A program made the translations under genes and the position numbers. Below are positions 1 to 8,835 of a stretch of 64,000 nucleotides of DNA, in pieces. The DNA comes from Omphiscola glabra. Taxonomy: Eukaryota > Mollusca > Gastropoda > Lymnaeidae. Within the stretch, counting starts at the first letter, position 1; the number at the start of each line of letters is the position of its first letter. The notes under the pieces were generated by a model. That model was not told where the DNA came from. It searched no databases and saw only the letters and a list, made by a program, of their open reading frames with translations. Location: the NCBI GenBank assembly GCA_964017045.1, contig OZ024809.1, forward strand, positions 26,404,618 through 26,468,617, written 5' to 3'.

Positions 1-274
1 AACAGCATAAACTAGTTACTAAACTAATGCATTTATTCGATTTAATTTTTTTTTTTTTTTTTAACTTGACACAAGTAGGCTACACAGCTTCATCCTTATT
101 ATTTTTAACCCTTACAAAGGGAACATCCCTTTCTTGTAGCATTTATAATCTAGACTCGTGTCTTTTAAAGAGTTGATTCCTTGTGAAACAGATAAACAAT
201 TCCAAAAATCTTGGTTTGGCCTATACACTATATTACATGTAGGCATACGTTTTAATTTTCAGTGTATTTTTTTC
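1..274. other. AT-rich non-coding DNA
   Basis: No reading frame, repeat or RNA gene is recognised here. It is AT-rich flank of the small transposon that starts at 275. Confidence 0.5.
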
Positions 275-460
275 CAGAGGCGTAGATAGAGCGTTTGGCG
301 CCCGGGGACAAGATTCATTTTAAAGAGCCTCCCTTTCTTTTTTTCAACTCTCAACCCCATTATTTTCATCAATAAAATAACAACAAAGCCCATTTTTGTG
401 CCCCTAACTAGTCTGGCGCCCAGGGACATCTGTTCCCCTACCCCTTTAGCTACGCCTCTG
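275..460. mobile_element. hAT-like MITE, 186 bp
   Basis: The element has terminal inverted repeats of about 13 bases: it opens CAGAGGCGTAGAT and closes with the reverse complement of CAGAGGCGTAGCT. The 8 bases on the left (tttttttc, 267-274) and on the right (tatttttc, 461-468) match at 7 of 8 positions, as expected for the 8-bp duplications of hAT transposons. There is no transposase, so it is non-autonomous. A relative with a similar interior (the text around gcccatttttgtgcccc) lies at 23.8-24.0 kb. The short open frame across it is not a gene. Confidence 0.65.
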
Positions 461-744
461 TATTTTTCTTTTCTCTACAACACACACACACAACCATCTC
501 TTTTATGGTTCAGTCTTGAACTGTTATTTTTAATTTTCTTTGTAAAATTTAATTGTATTTATATTCCACGTGTAATCTACGGTCTACAACCAACTACAAG
601 AAAAACAGCAATAGAGTAGAGAAGAGCTTTTGCCTTAAACAAAGGGTTACAAAGTTTTATTTATAATTAAATACCCCTTGAAAACAAAGTTTTTCGTATA
701 AATCATTACCATTACCATGCATCTTATTTATTAATTTTATTTTT

Positions 745-1075
745 ATTAATATTCTAATGACCCACCCGCTTTTACAACGCATAATTATTTCACCAACTAT
801 TTCAGAAAAACGAAAGAAAATATTACGCACTTGTAAAATTTTTACGAATCTCATTTAGCACAGTTGTCGGGAATTTTATTTCGTGAAAACAATGTCATCA
901 TATTTCCTTTATCTTCCCCTTGAAAAGCAAGAAAAACTGATTATTTGGGGTTGAAGGTGGGGCTGCTATTTCATTTAGAACGTCTTGTCATCGGCAACGA
1001 GTCTACGTGCCAAGTTTCAGCTTCGAGAGGTGGGCGGGAAGTGTGTCAATTAGCTGTCCGAATATTTTGCCACAC
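745..1075 (+). repeat. dispersed repeat family R1, copy 1
   Basis: About 300 bases recur in diverged form at 14,155-14,455, 25,455-25,640 and 30,955-31,130 on this strand, and at 35,790-36,110 inverted. Shared landmarks are ttcaccaactatttcagaaa, gaaaatattacgca, a tcgggaattttat segment and a distal gcgggaagtg / gtcaat segment. I recognise no coding content. A MITE or SINE is likely, but its ends were not defined. Confidence 0.6.
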
Positions 1076-1232
1076 ATCTTCCCAGAAATAAACGCACGAA
1101 CAAAAGCGAAGTTAATGAAAAGGATTTAAAAATAAAAACTGCTTCTTGTTATATTTTATTTTTAAACTGCATTAATTTTGAAGAAATATTTTTAAAATTT
1201 TAATGCAGTTAGTAAAGGTTTAGCGTGCACAG

Positions 1233-1479
1233 ATGTTAACATCTACAATGTCAGACAATATGAACGACGCCAGAGAGGCAGCAGACATGGTAACGAGCCT
1301 ATCGAGCGCTGGGTCACAACTTGGTTACGTCAGCGATGAGTTGCGTCTCTGGTTCCAGGCCATCAATTTTGCCGTGATCTGTGAGCTCATCAACGTATTC
1401 GGCACCGTGACGAACGCAATGAACATCGTCGTGTTTGTCAAACAGGGCTTCAAGGATTCAGTCAACGTCACTTTGTTAG
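1233..1479 (+). CDS. Rhodopsin-like GPCR, exon 1 of 3
   Basis: This is the first coding exon of a G-protein coupled receptor that would sit in the plasma membrane and signal through heterotrimeric G proteins. The start is the first ATG of the open frame; other in-frame ATGs follow at codons 6 and 10. The extracellular N-terminus is about 42 residues. TM1 covers about residues 43-68 and contains GTVTNAMNIVVF, with the conserved TM1 asparagine. The exon ends after one base of a Gly codon (phase 1) at a GT donor. Joined to 2372-2586 and 3472-4086 it gives an uninterrupted 358-residue protein with seven hydrophobic segments. The ligand is not evident. It resembles the large chemosensory and peptide receptor families of gastropods; that placement is inference. 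Confidence 0.85.
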
Positions 1480-1499
1480 GTAACTCATTGGTGTTATAA

Positions 1500-1640
1500 G
1501 TTAATGGTAACTTATTGGTGGTAAAGTAAATGGTAGCTCATTGGTAGTAAAGTTAATGGTAAGTCATTGGTGTTATTTGTTAATGGTATAGCTCATTTGT
1601 GTTAAAGTTAATGTTAACTCTTTGGTGTTAAAGTTAGTGT
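1500..1640 (+). repeat. short degenerate tandem repeat in GPCR intron 1
   Basis: About five imperfect copies of a roughly 28-base unit with the core gttaatggtaactcattggt begin right after the exon 1 splice donor. The donor context (ttaggtaactcattgg) looks like the repeat itself, so this mini-array may have grown out of the exon-intron junction. Confidence 0.6.
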
Positions 1641-1648
1641 GTCAAAGG

Positions 1649-2265
1649 TTTTATCGTTAGCTATAAGATGCCACATTGGTAACATACAAATTTAGTCATA
1701 AAGTTCGTTAGCTATAAGATGCCACATTGGTAACATACACATTTAGTCATAAAGTTCGTTAGCTATAAGATGCCACATTGGTAACATACACATTTAGTCA
1801 TAAAGTTCGTTAGCTATAAGATGCCACATTGGTAACATACAAATTTAGTCATAAAGTTCGTTAGCTATAAGATGCCACATTGGTAACATACACATGTAGT
1901 CATAAAGTTCGTTAGCTATAAGATGCCACATTGGTAACATACACATTTAGTCATAAAGCTCGTTAGCTATAAGATGCCACATTGGTAACATACAAATTTA
2001 GTCATAAAGTTCGTTAGCTGTAAGATGCCACATTGGTAACATACAAATTTAGTCATAAAGTTCATTAGCTATAAGATGCCACATTGGTAACATACACATT
2101 TAGTCATAAAGCTCGTTAGCTATAAGATGCCACATTGGTAACATACACATTTAGTCATAAAGCTCGTTAGCTGTAAGATGCCACATTGGTAACATACACA
2201 TTTAGTCATAAAGTTCGTTAGCTATAAGAGGCCACATTGGTAACATACACATTTAGTCATAAAGT
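1649..2265 (+). repeat. 51-bp minisatellite, 12 copies, GPCR intron 1
   Basis: Twelve head-to-tail copies, counted from the word gccacattggtaacatac, recur every 51 bases from about 1,669 to 2,230. They differ at only a few positions (acacattt / acaaattt, agttcg / agctcg). The array makes up most of the 892-base intron. Confidence 0.9.
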
Positions 2266-2371
2266 CGTGACAGACTTTCAATGCGTGGGCGCCGAAGGAG
2301 ATGACCCAATTTCGACCAACCGTCTTCTGTCTTAAGAAACGTTTCCTCTTTTCTCATGAACGCATCCTCAG

Positions 2372-2586
2372 GATTGGCTGTTTCTGATCTCGGCTGCATG
2401 GTGACCTTGATCTGGATGAACCTATGCTTCAACCCGCTTTTTCATGATGCAGACTTGCCGTTCGAGACGATGGAGGTCCAGTATTTGACCGGAGGTTGGC
2501 CTCACGTCATATTTACCCGCATCACGAGTTGGATCACAGCCTTCATCACCGTGGAGAGGTGTCTGTGCATCGCCTTGCCTTTGAAG
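2372..2586 (+). CDS. Rhodopsin-like GPCR, exon 2 of 3
   Basis: The acceptor is ctcag before GATTGG and the donor is AAG before gtttgt; the exon runs from phase 1 to phase 0. It encodes residues 83-154. TM2 has the LAVSDL motif with the conserved aspartate. An extracellular loop follows, then TM3, which ends in E144-R145-C146 where rhodopsin-like receptors usually have D/E-R-Y/W. The next residues, CIALPLK, begin the second intracellular loop. The cysteine in the third position is unusual but occurs in divergent invertebrate receptors. Confidence 0.85.
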
Positions 2587-2826
2587 GTTTGTCAAGTTGC
2601 TGACCAATCAAATCGAGGCTGCCAATCTAGGGATGTAAGGAGCCATCCATAAATGACGTCACGCAAATTTTTTTTTTTAAGTATGGGGAAGGTTGGGTGT
2701 GGGGGCGGGAGGTGACACAAATTTGTGACGATGTATTATGGAGGTGTCTCCCTATGTGTTAAATTCGTGATGATTTTGAATTTTCTGTTAATTTATTTGG
2801 GGGTGGTGTAAAAATGGAAGAAAATA

Positions 2827-3387
2827 GTATGACACATTTATGGCCCCGTTAGTCTGCTCAAGAGGTCGGGTATGACACATTTATGGCCCTGTTAGTCTGC
2901 TCAAGAGGTCGGGTATGACACATTTATGGCCCCGTTAGTCTGCTCAAGAGGTCGGGTATGACACATTTATGGCCCCGTTAGTCTGCTCAAGAGGTCGGGT
3001 ATGACACATTTATGGCCCCGTTAGTCTGCTCAAGAGGTCGGGTATGACACATTTATGGCCCCGTTAGTCTGCTCAAGAGGTCGGGTATGACACATTTATG
3101 GCCCCGTTAGTCTGCTCAAGAGGTCGGGTATGACACATTTATGGCCCCGTTAGTCTGCTCAAGAGGTCGGGTATGACACATTTATGGCCCCGTTAGTCTG
3201 CTCAAGAGGTCGGGTATGACACATTTATGGCCCCGTTAGTCTGCTCAAGAGGTCGGGTATGACACATTTATGGCCCCGTTAGTCTGCTCAAGAGGTCGGG
3301 TATGACACATTTATGGCCCAGTTAGTCTGCTCAAGAGCTCGGGTATGACACATTTATGGCCCCGTTAGTCTGCTCAAGAGGTCGGGC
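2827..3387 (+). repeat. 43-bp minisatellite, 13 copies, GPCR intron 2
   Basis: Thirteen near-identical copies of a 43-base unit contain gacacatttatggccccgtt. Only two or three single-base variants are visible (for example cccag for cccgt near 3,318). The array takes up most of the 885-base intron 2 and is unrelated in sequence to the intron 1 array. Confidence 0.9.
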
Positions 3388-3471
3388 ATTATGTAATTAT
3401 AATGTCATTACTAAAATAAAATGCTACCGTTTGAGCTTCATTATTAATCTCAATTTTCCATCCCTGACCAG

Positions 3472-4086
3472 GTCAAATCCATCCTTACATCAAAGCGAGT
3501 CGCTTTAATTATGATCCTCCTATTCACAAGCCTGATATTCAGCGCCACGCCCGTCTACTACGCCAACAGAATTGGCTGGAAATTTTACCCCGGCGTAAAT
3601 AAAACCAAGCTGGGTATTCTCTACACCCCAGACCGGGAGTACATCGAAAAGGTATCTTTCGCCATCAACAACGTTGCCATACCGTTTGCGGCCTTCGTGA
3701 CCGTCATTGCGTCGACGATAATCCTTGTTGTAAAACTGCGGGGTAAAACAGAATGGCGTCAAAAGTCGGCTGCACCGGGAATCTCCGCATCCTTGTCCAG
3801 CCGCGACCAGAGAATCGCCCAGATGATCGTTGTGATATCCGTCCTGTTCATCGTCTGCTTCACTCCGGTGTGTATAATATTTATCGCCATGGCGGCAGTA
3901 CCAGAGTTTTCAATTACCGGGAAATTCAAGAATATGTTCTTCATTGTGTTTTCATTTGGGTTCATAATGGAGTCTATGAATTCGTCTGTTAATATTTTCA
4001 TCTACTACTATATGAGTAGCAAATACAGGGCGGCGTTTAGACAAATGTTTTGCATGGGGAGTGGAACTCAATTTATTCGGAAATAG
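3472..4086 (+). CDS. Rhodopsin-like GPCR, exon 3 of 3, with stop
   Basis: The acceptor is ccctgaccag before GTC (phase 0). The exon encodes residues 155-358. TM4 spans about 164-184, a loop of about 30 residues follows, TM5 spans about 216-241 with a central proline, and the third cytoplasmic loop (about 242-268) is basic and serine-rich. TM6 spans about 269-297 with CFTP (283-286) in place of the usual CWxP. TM7 spans about 308-334 and ends NIFIY (328-332), standing for NPxxY. A short basic tail (SSKYRAAFRQ, near 336-345) resembles helix 8. The gene looks intact: no frameshift, and the length is normal for the class. Confidence 0.9.
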   Translation, partial: VKSILTSKRVALIMILLFTSLIFSATPVYYANRIGWKFYPGVNKTKLGILYTPDREYIEKVSFAINNVAIPFAAFVTVIASTIILVVKLRGKTEWRQKSAAPGISASLSSRDQRIAQMIVVISVLFIVCFTPVCIIFIAMAAVPEFSITGKFKNMFFIVFSFGFIMESMNSSVNIFIYYYMSSKYRAAFRQMFCMGSGTQFIRK

Positions 4087-4217
4087 GCAAGAAGCAATTC
4101 CACCAAGAAGAGTTCTGACCAGGGATTTGGATCTCTGGAGAAGGGTCTTCTTGCCCGGAGCTGGAGCGGAGCTGAAGCTGGTACAATTTCTTACTGCTCC
4201 GAGCGCTAAAATATTTT

Positions 4218-4223
4218 AATAAA
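4218..4223 (+). promoter_or_regulatory. polyadenylation signal of the GPCR gene
   Basis: AATAAA lies 132 bases after the stop codon, followed by a T-rich stretch, as expected for a short 3' UTR. Confidence 0.6.
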
Positions 4224-4307
4224 TACTTTTTTTTAAAGATAAAAGTATAATTTGTATTTTAAATTAAAAATTAAAAAATACATTCATCAAAATTGTTGCT
4301 ATATTCT

Positions 4308-4690
4308 TCTATGTACCAGCTATGTTTCCCATTCTTCTACCAGCTATATTTCCCATTTTTCCACCAGCTATATTTCCCATTTTTCTACCAGCTATGTTTC
4401 CCATTCTTCTGCCAGTACCAACTATGTTTCCCATTCTTTTACCAGCTATATTTCCCATTCTTCTACCAGCTATATTTCCCATTCTTCTACCAGCTGTATT
4501 TCCCATTTTTATACCAGCTATGTTTCCCACTCTTCTACCAGCTATATTTCCTATTCCTCTACCAGCTATGTTGACCATTCGTCTACCAGTACCAGCTATG
4601 TTTCCCATTCGTCTACCAGTACCAGCTATATTTCCCATTCTTCTACCAGCTATGTTTCCCATTCTTCTGCCAGCTATGTTTCTCCACTAT
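4308..4690 (+). repeat. 24-bp minisatellite
   Basis: About sixteen copies of a 24-base unit have the core tttcccattcttctaccagc, with inserts of accagt. Because 24 is divisible by three, long open frames appear on both strands (for example repeated SYVSH and GRRMGNIA). These are products of the repeat and not evidence of proteins. Confidence 0.85.
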
Positions 4691-5157
4691 GCTACGACTT
4701 TGGCCCCACTTTTCTAACAGCCGTTTCCTCACTCATTTACAGTTATGTTGCCCCACTCTTCTACCAGCCGTGTTGCCGTACTCTCATGTGGCACTCTTAT
4801 GTTGCTTATACCTGCACAACTGTTGCCTCATTAATAAGAGGGGTAAGTGACAGTAATAAACAAATTTCTTTCAACGCTAAGAACACCCCAACCACCCCTC
4901 CCCCTCTTTTTAATTTTGTCTGAGCTTGGACTGGACCTGGAGCTTACAAAAATGTGTCCGTAGAAGAGCTGAAGCTGAGCTCAGCCAAAGAATGCCTGCT
5001 CCAAACTCCTTGTTAGAAATACCCAAGTCTTGACACTTGGGCAGTGATCTTTCAATCAAAGTATAATTTAGATGTATAGACATGCAAAAAAAAAAAAAAA
5101 AAAGGCAAGGAAGTGGGTTTAAAAAGGGCCACTTCCCCATGCGCCTATGCGATCCCA
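4691..5157. other. non-coding DNA downstream of the GPCR
   Basis: It holds the diffuse edge of the 24-base array to about 4,800, a poly-A run at about 5,084-5,103 and otherwise featureless sequence. No gene is seen. Confidence 0.4.
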
Positions 5158-5342
5158 ATCCAAAGGGATCCCGTTTAACGTAATATCTCGATCCCTTTGG
5201 GATCCCTTTTCTTGATGGGATCCCGTACCTGTTGGGATTCCGTTATCGGTGGGATCCCGTTACCGGTTTTATCCCGTTCCCGGTGGAATCCCATTCAGTA
5301 TGGGATTTATTCCCTGTTGTGATCCCTTTGCCAGTTGGGATT
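5158..5342 (+). repeat. degenerate gggatcccgtt repeat
   Basis: About eight or nine imperfect copies of a 17-20 base unit carry gggatcccgtt. The same kind of module occurs at 43,340-43,600 and 44,060-44,480, next to Helitron-like 3' ends, so this may be the remnant of a related non-autonomous element. Confidence 0.55.
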
Positions 5343-5345
5343 ACG

Positions 5346-6066
5346 TTTCTTGGTGTGTCACGTATGACCGTCTTGGTGTGTCACGTATGACCGTCTTGGT
5401 GTGTCACGTATGACCATCTTGGTGTGTCATGTATGACCGTCTTGGTGTGTCACGTATGACCGTCTTGGTGTGTCACGTATGACTATCTTGGTGTGTCATG
5501 TATGACCGTCTTGGTGTGTCGTGTATGACTGTCTTGGTGTGTCACATATGACCGTCTTGGTGTGTCACGTATGACCATATTGGTGTATCACATATGACCG
5601 TCTTGGTGTGTCGTGTATGACTGTCTTGGTGTGTCACATATGACCGTCTTGGTGTGTCATGTATGACCGTCTTGGTATGTCATGTATGACCGTCTTGGTG
5701 TGTCATGTATGACAGTCTTGGTGTGTCATGTATGGCCGTCCTGGTGTGTCGTGTATGACCGTCTTGGTGTGTCACGTATGACCGTCTTGGTGTGTCACGT
5801 ATGACCGTCTTGGTGTGTCACGTATGACCATCTTGGTGTGTCATATATGACCGTCTTGGTGTGTCACATATGACCGTCTTGGTGTGTCGTGTATGACTGT
5901 CTTGGTGTGTCACATATGACCGTCTTGGTGTGTCACATATGACCGTCTTGGTGTGTCATGTATGACCGTCTTGGTATGTCATGTATGACAGTCTTGGTAT
6001 GTCATGTATGATCGTCTTGATGTGTCATGTATGACGTCTTGGTGTGTCATGCATGACGTCTTGGTG
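5346..6066 (+). repeat. 23-bp minisatellite
   Basis: About 31 copies of a 23-base unit contain cttggtgtgtcacgtatgac. Variants alternate cacgtatgacc, catgtatgacc, cgtgtatgact and cacatatgacc in blocks. The array runs directly into the LTR-like unit at 6,067, whose first bases continue the repeat. Confidence 0.85.
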
Positions 6067-6310
6067 TGTCGGGGAAAAACACGTGAGGAGGAGTGTGTAT
6101 AAATGAGAGGAGTGTTGAAGGAGACAGTTACGAGTGGAGTCGATAGAGTGTGTGGTTTTTTCGTTGTGTGGAGTAGAAGTGATTTTTTTAAAAGGTTATA
6201 AGTCTTTTTGTGGTTCCTTATGCATTTCAACACATATGCATCCAAAGAATTAAATATATTTGTATGAACTGTTCCACTGCTTTCTGTTGTTTTTTTTTTC
6301 ATTCAACACA
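6067..6310 (+). mobile_element. candidate solo LTR with TATA-initiator promoter
   Basis: The unit starts TGTCGGGG and ends near TTCAACACA, so it has TG...CA-type ends. It contains TATAAAT at 6,098-6,104, an initiator-like CAGTT with its A 28 bases further on, and an AT-rich 3' part with poly-T just before the end. That layout fits an LTR of a retrotransposon. No second LTR, target duplication or pol gene was seen, and the start coincides with the end of a minisatellite, so the left edge is unsure. Confidence 0.35.
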
Positions 6311-7083
6311 TCGGCTCTTTAGGGGCTAAAAGAATTACAACACAAAATCTCTTTGGGAGCTAGAAGAATTACATCAGCTCTGCAGGAGCTGGAAGGACAG
6401 GAGTTATTTTAATCTGACATTCGTCTGTGGCTATAGCGCAGGGGACCTAGCCTCTAGACAACGTTCCTCCGACCACAGCCATGGCTAAGGATGTGACAAC
6501 ACATCACGAGGAGCAGAGCTCATTTGCAAAGAAAGGAAAACAAAAATAAGGATGCGCGAAACAAAACTCGTGCATAATAAAAAAAGCTTTTCGGAGGTCA
6601 AAAGTTAAAATAAAAACAATGCCAGAAGTTTAAGCCGCGCCTGCCATTCCAACTACTCCATTTCTCAAGATACATCCACATACACAGTCAATAAATTAAC
6701 ATAATACACAGCTTAAAGTAGAATTTTTGACCAATTTGTTTTGAACGATTACTGTTTCTTTTCCAATTTTTTTCCCAAGTACTTTAGTAATGCAACACAC
6801 ATTTCTTTAAAATAACTAAATATTGGTTTATATAAAAAAAAAAAAACAAAGGGAAATAATTAGCGTTTGTAACGAGAATGAATCAAAGTGTCAAAGGGAG
6901 GGAATTATTGTGTTTGGACGGAGAGAGAATTTACTAATAATAGTGTCATTTATATATTTATCTACTATAACTAACATGACATTATCATTACGTCTTATGG
7001 GGTTTTCTCAGATATAATAACTTAATGTATTCATAGCGATGTTTAATGACTATCTTGACTGAAAAACAAGTAGGAAACGTATA
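6311..7083. other. non-coding DNA, possible retroelement leader
   Basis: No supported gene. Just after the LTR-like unit there are short direct repeats (ggggctaaaagaattaca / gggagctagaagaattaca). A short frame beginning MAKDVTTHHEEQ at 6,481 is too brief to call a gag remnant. The rest is AT-rich. Confidence 0.35.
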
Positions 7084-7091
7084 GTTTTAAT

Positions 7092-7255
7092 CAGTGGCGT
7101 AACAACGGCTTGGCCCTGTGGCAGTTGCCAAGGGCGCCGGCCTGCACCAGTTCAAAAGGGCGCCGCCAAATCTCTAATTTTTAAATTTTTATTTAAATAT
7201 CAAGGGTGCCAAAAATAAATTAGCCAAGGGCGTCAAAAACCCAGTTACGCCTCTG
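7092..7255. mobile_element. hAT-like MITE with intact 8-bp target duplication
   Basis: A 164-base element with terminal inverted repeats: it opens CAGTGGCGTAAC and closes with the reverse complement of CAGAGGCGTAAC. It is flanked by perfect 8-base direct repeats gttttaat at 7,084-7,091 and 7,256-7,263. An 8-base duplication with CAG-type ends is the signature of hAT transposons. The interior has no coding sequence and repeats the words caagggcg and gccaaa. Confidence 0.8.
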
Positions 7256-7487
7256 GTTTTAATGTTGGTTAGTTCGACTGTAAAAATTAGATTATGATGT
7301 CAACATTGTGTATGCCGAGAATAGTGTTGACAAAACGAAAATCATTTTTAAGCAATAAGTTTTATTGTAAAATTAACAGTTGGCATCATCACTGACACTT
7401 ATCTGAACAAACAAACACACTCATCTGTTTAAAAAATTGACATTAAAATATGTTAATTTTTACAAAGACAAGTAACAGTTTTATTGA

Positions 7488-7709
7488 TCAGAACAAAATA
7501 TAACATTTGACAAAAAACAAGATTTTGAACAGCAAAGAAATTAATATATTTCTCATTGTTTGTGAGGCTTCAGGCAAACTGTCAACATTGGAAGTCCTTT
7601 TAGGATTATACCTTTTAAATCCCAAGTGAAAAGAGTGGGTTGTATGTGGATTTGATGCTTGCAACTCTATATAAAAGTTAAGCTTTGTACCAGGAAAGAT
7701 TAACATTTG
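7488..7709 (-). CDS. candidate 3'-terminal exon of the minus-strand Ig gene
   Basis: An open frame follows a possible acceptor (ctacttag at about 7,710) and ends in TGA. Two AATAAA motifs lie downstream on the same strand, near 7,475 and 7,357. It would encode about 73 residues with a polar stretch around RYNPKRTSNVDSLPEASQ and no recognised domain. It lies 5.3 kb downstream of the transmembrane exon on the same strand and needs a phase-1 donor, which that exon provides. No similarity supports the link, so this is speculative. Confidence 0.25.
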   Translation of the reverse strand, partial: QMLIFPGTKLNFYIELQASNPHTTHSFHLGFKRYNPKRTSNVDSLPEASQTMRNILISLLFKILFFVKCYILF

Positions 7710-7814
7710 ATACTCTAAGTAGTGTATCCCTCGTCACTAAAGTTATCGATCATTTTCATCGGGGGGAATAGTAGAAATCGCGGGCGTCGATGAATCTTTC
7801 TATCAAATAAAGGC

Positions 7815-8012
7815 ATGACAAAGATCATAATGGCAAACTCAGCCAACCAAGAGCATATCTCTCTGGCAGGAGATGCACTGGAGGAAGTGGAGGCGTTCAC
7901 TTATGTAGGCAGCACCATTGACTTAAATGGTGGATCCGAAGCGGATGTCAGGGCTAGAATTAGACAAGCTAGGTAAGCATCTGTGTTATTAAAAAAAATA
8001 TGGGAGTCAAAG
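7815..8012 (+). pseudogene. LINE reverse transcriptase fragment
   Basis: The translation includes EEVEAFTYVGSTIDLNGG, then ADVRARIRQAR, an in-frame stop, and LLKKIWESKEL. This is the typical reverse-transcriptase block (Y-x-G-S, then R-I-x-K-A-R, then the K-x-W-x-S segment) of RTE-like non-LTR retrotransposons. The minus-strand fragment at 22.95-23.6 kb carries the same block. The fragment is truncated on both sides and its right edge meets unrelated sequence before a minus-strand LINE. Confidence 0.7.
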
Positions 8013-8127
8013 GAGCTGCCGTATTCGTGTTGGTTCTGCAATTACTCAGCGTCGCTACTTGGCGTCACATCCTTTTTGTGTTTGTACGTTACTTTTATTT
8101 CAGTCTTTGTATGCCCTTACGATTTCA

Positions 8128-8750
8128 TAAAATTCTTGGTTCTGGTTCTGGTAGGGTGCGTTGCTGCCTCCATATACTGGCATATGTGCAACGGTTGGGG
8201 TAGCGATGCTGCCATCCTAACGGCTCCTAGTAGATGCCAGGGTAGCCTTGAAGCTTTCGATAGTTGTCGAGTTCACGACGGTATTGTCCAGTTGGTTCCA
8301 AGCGATTATTGTGCATGGGAAGAATGATTATTTATGTTGCACTGTGTTACTCCGAGGCACAGTGAATCATTTGCTACTTTTCAGGTAGTAATTTCTCATG
8401 GGGTTGTCAGAGGTTAAGTCAGTGTTTAGTGATTGCTTGACTCTAATTAATCGACCTGGCTTCTGTGGAGTGAGATAATTGTTTGCTGGGATTGCCGCAC
8501 TAGCCCCATGGCCACTTTATATAAGAATGTTAGGCGGATCTTTTCTCGTCTGTCCTTGAGGGAGTCGATGTCAAATCTGTTTACGAGGCCAGTGACGTAG
8601 CCAGGAGTGGTGGTTTTATAGTGACGTGCAATGAAGCGCATTGCGTTACGTTGGATTCGCTCCAACTTGTCCACGTCTTGCTTTCGGTATGGGTCTCAGA
8701 TGAGTGCACCATATTAACCAAGAAGGCAAATGGACATTTTGTATAAGTGA
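8128..8750 (-). pseudogene. LINE C-terminus and 3' end, family with (CCAGAA)n tail
   Basis: On the minus strand, after a WDPY-like segment with a stop where W is expected, the frame reads LERIQRNAMRFIARHY and then RREKIRLTFLYKVAMGL. Further on, with frameshifts, comes a W-N-x-L-like end near 8,300. This is the conserved C-terminal region of jockey/CR1-like reverse transcriptases. The minus-strand 3' end is a short (ccagaa)n tail near 8,128-8,152. A second copy of the same 3' end is at 41,868-42,140. The element is 5'-truncated and decayed. Confidence 0.7.
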
Positions 8751-8835
8751 TATAAGTCGCTTTTTTAGTTGTTTCCCTGTAAGAATTTTTAAAAAAGACA
8801 CGCATTAAAAAACTGATGCCATAAAAAAAAAGATG

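Noticed and set aside
4252..4923. Open frames with SYVSHSSTS, PFFYQLYF and GNIAGRRM repeats
   Set aside because: These are three frames of the same 24-base minisatellite downstream of the GPCR poly(A) signal.
7715..7900. 61-codon minus-strand frame with a hydrophobic stretch
   Set aside because: It overlaps the plus-strand LINE reverse-transcriptase fragment, which explains the sequence.
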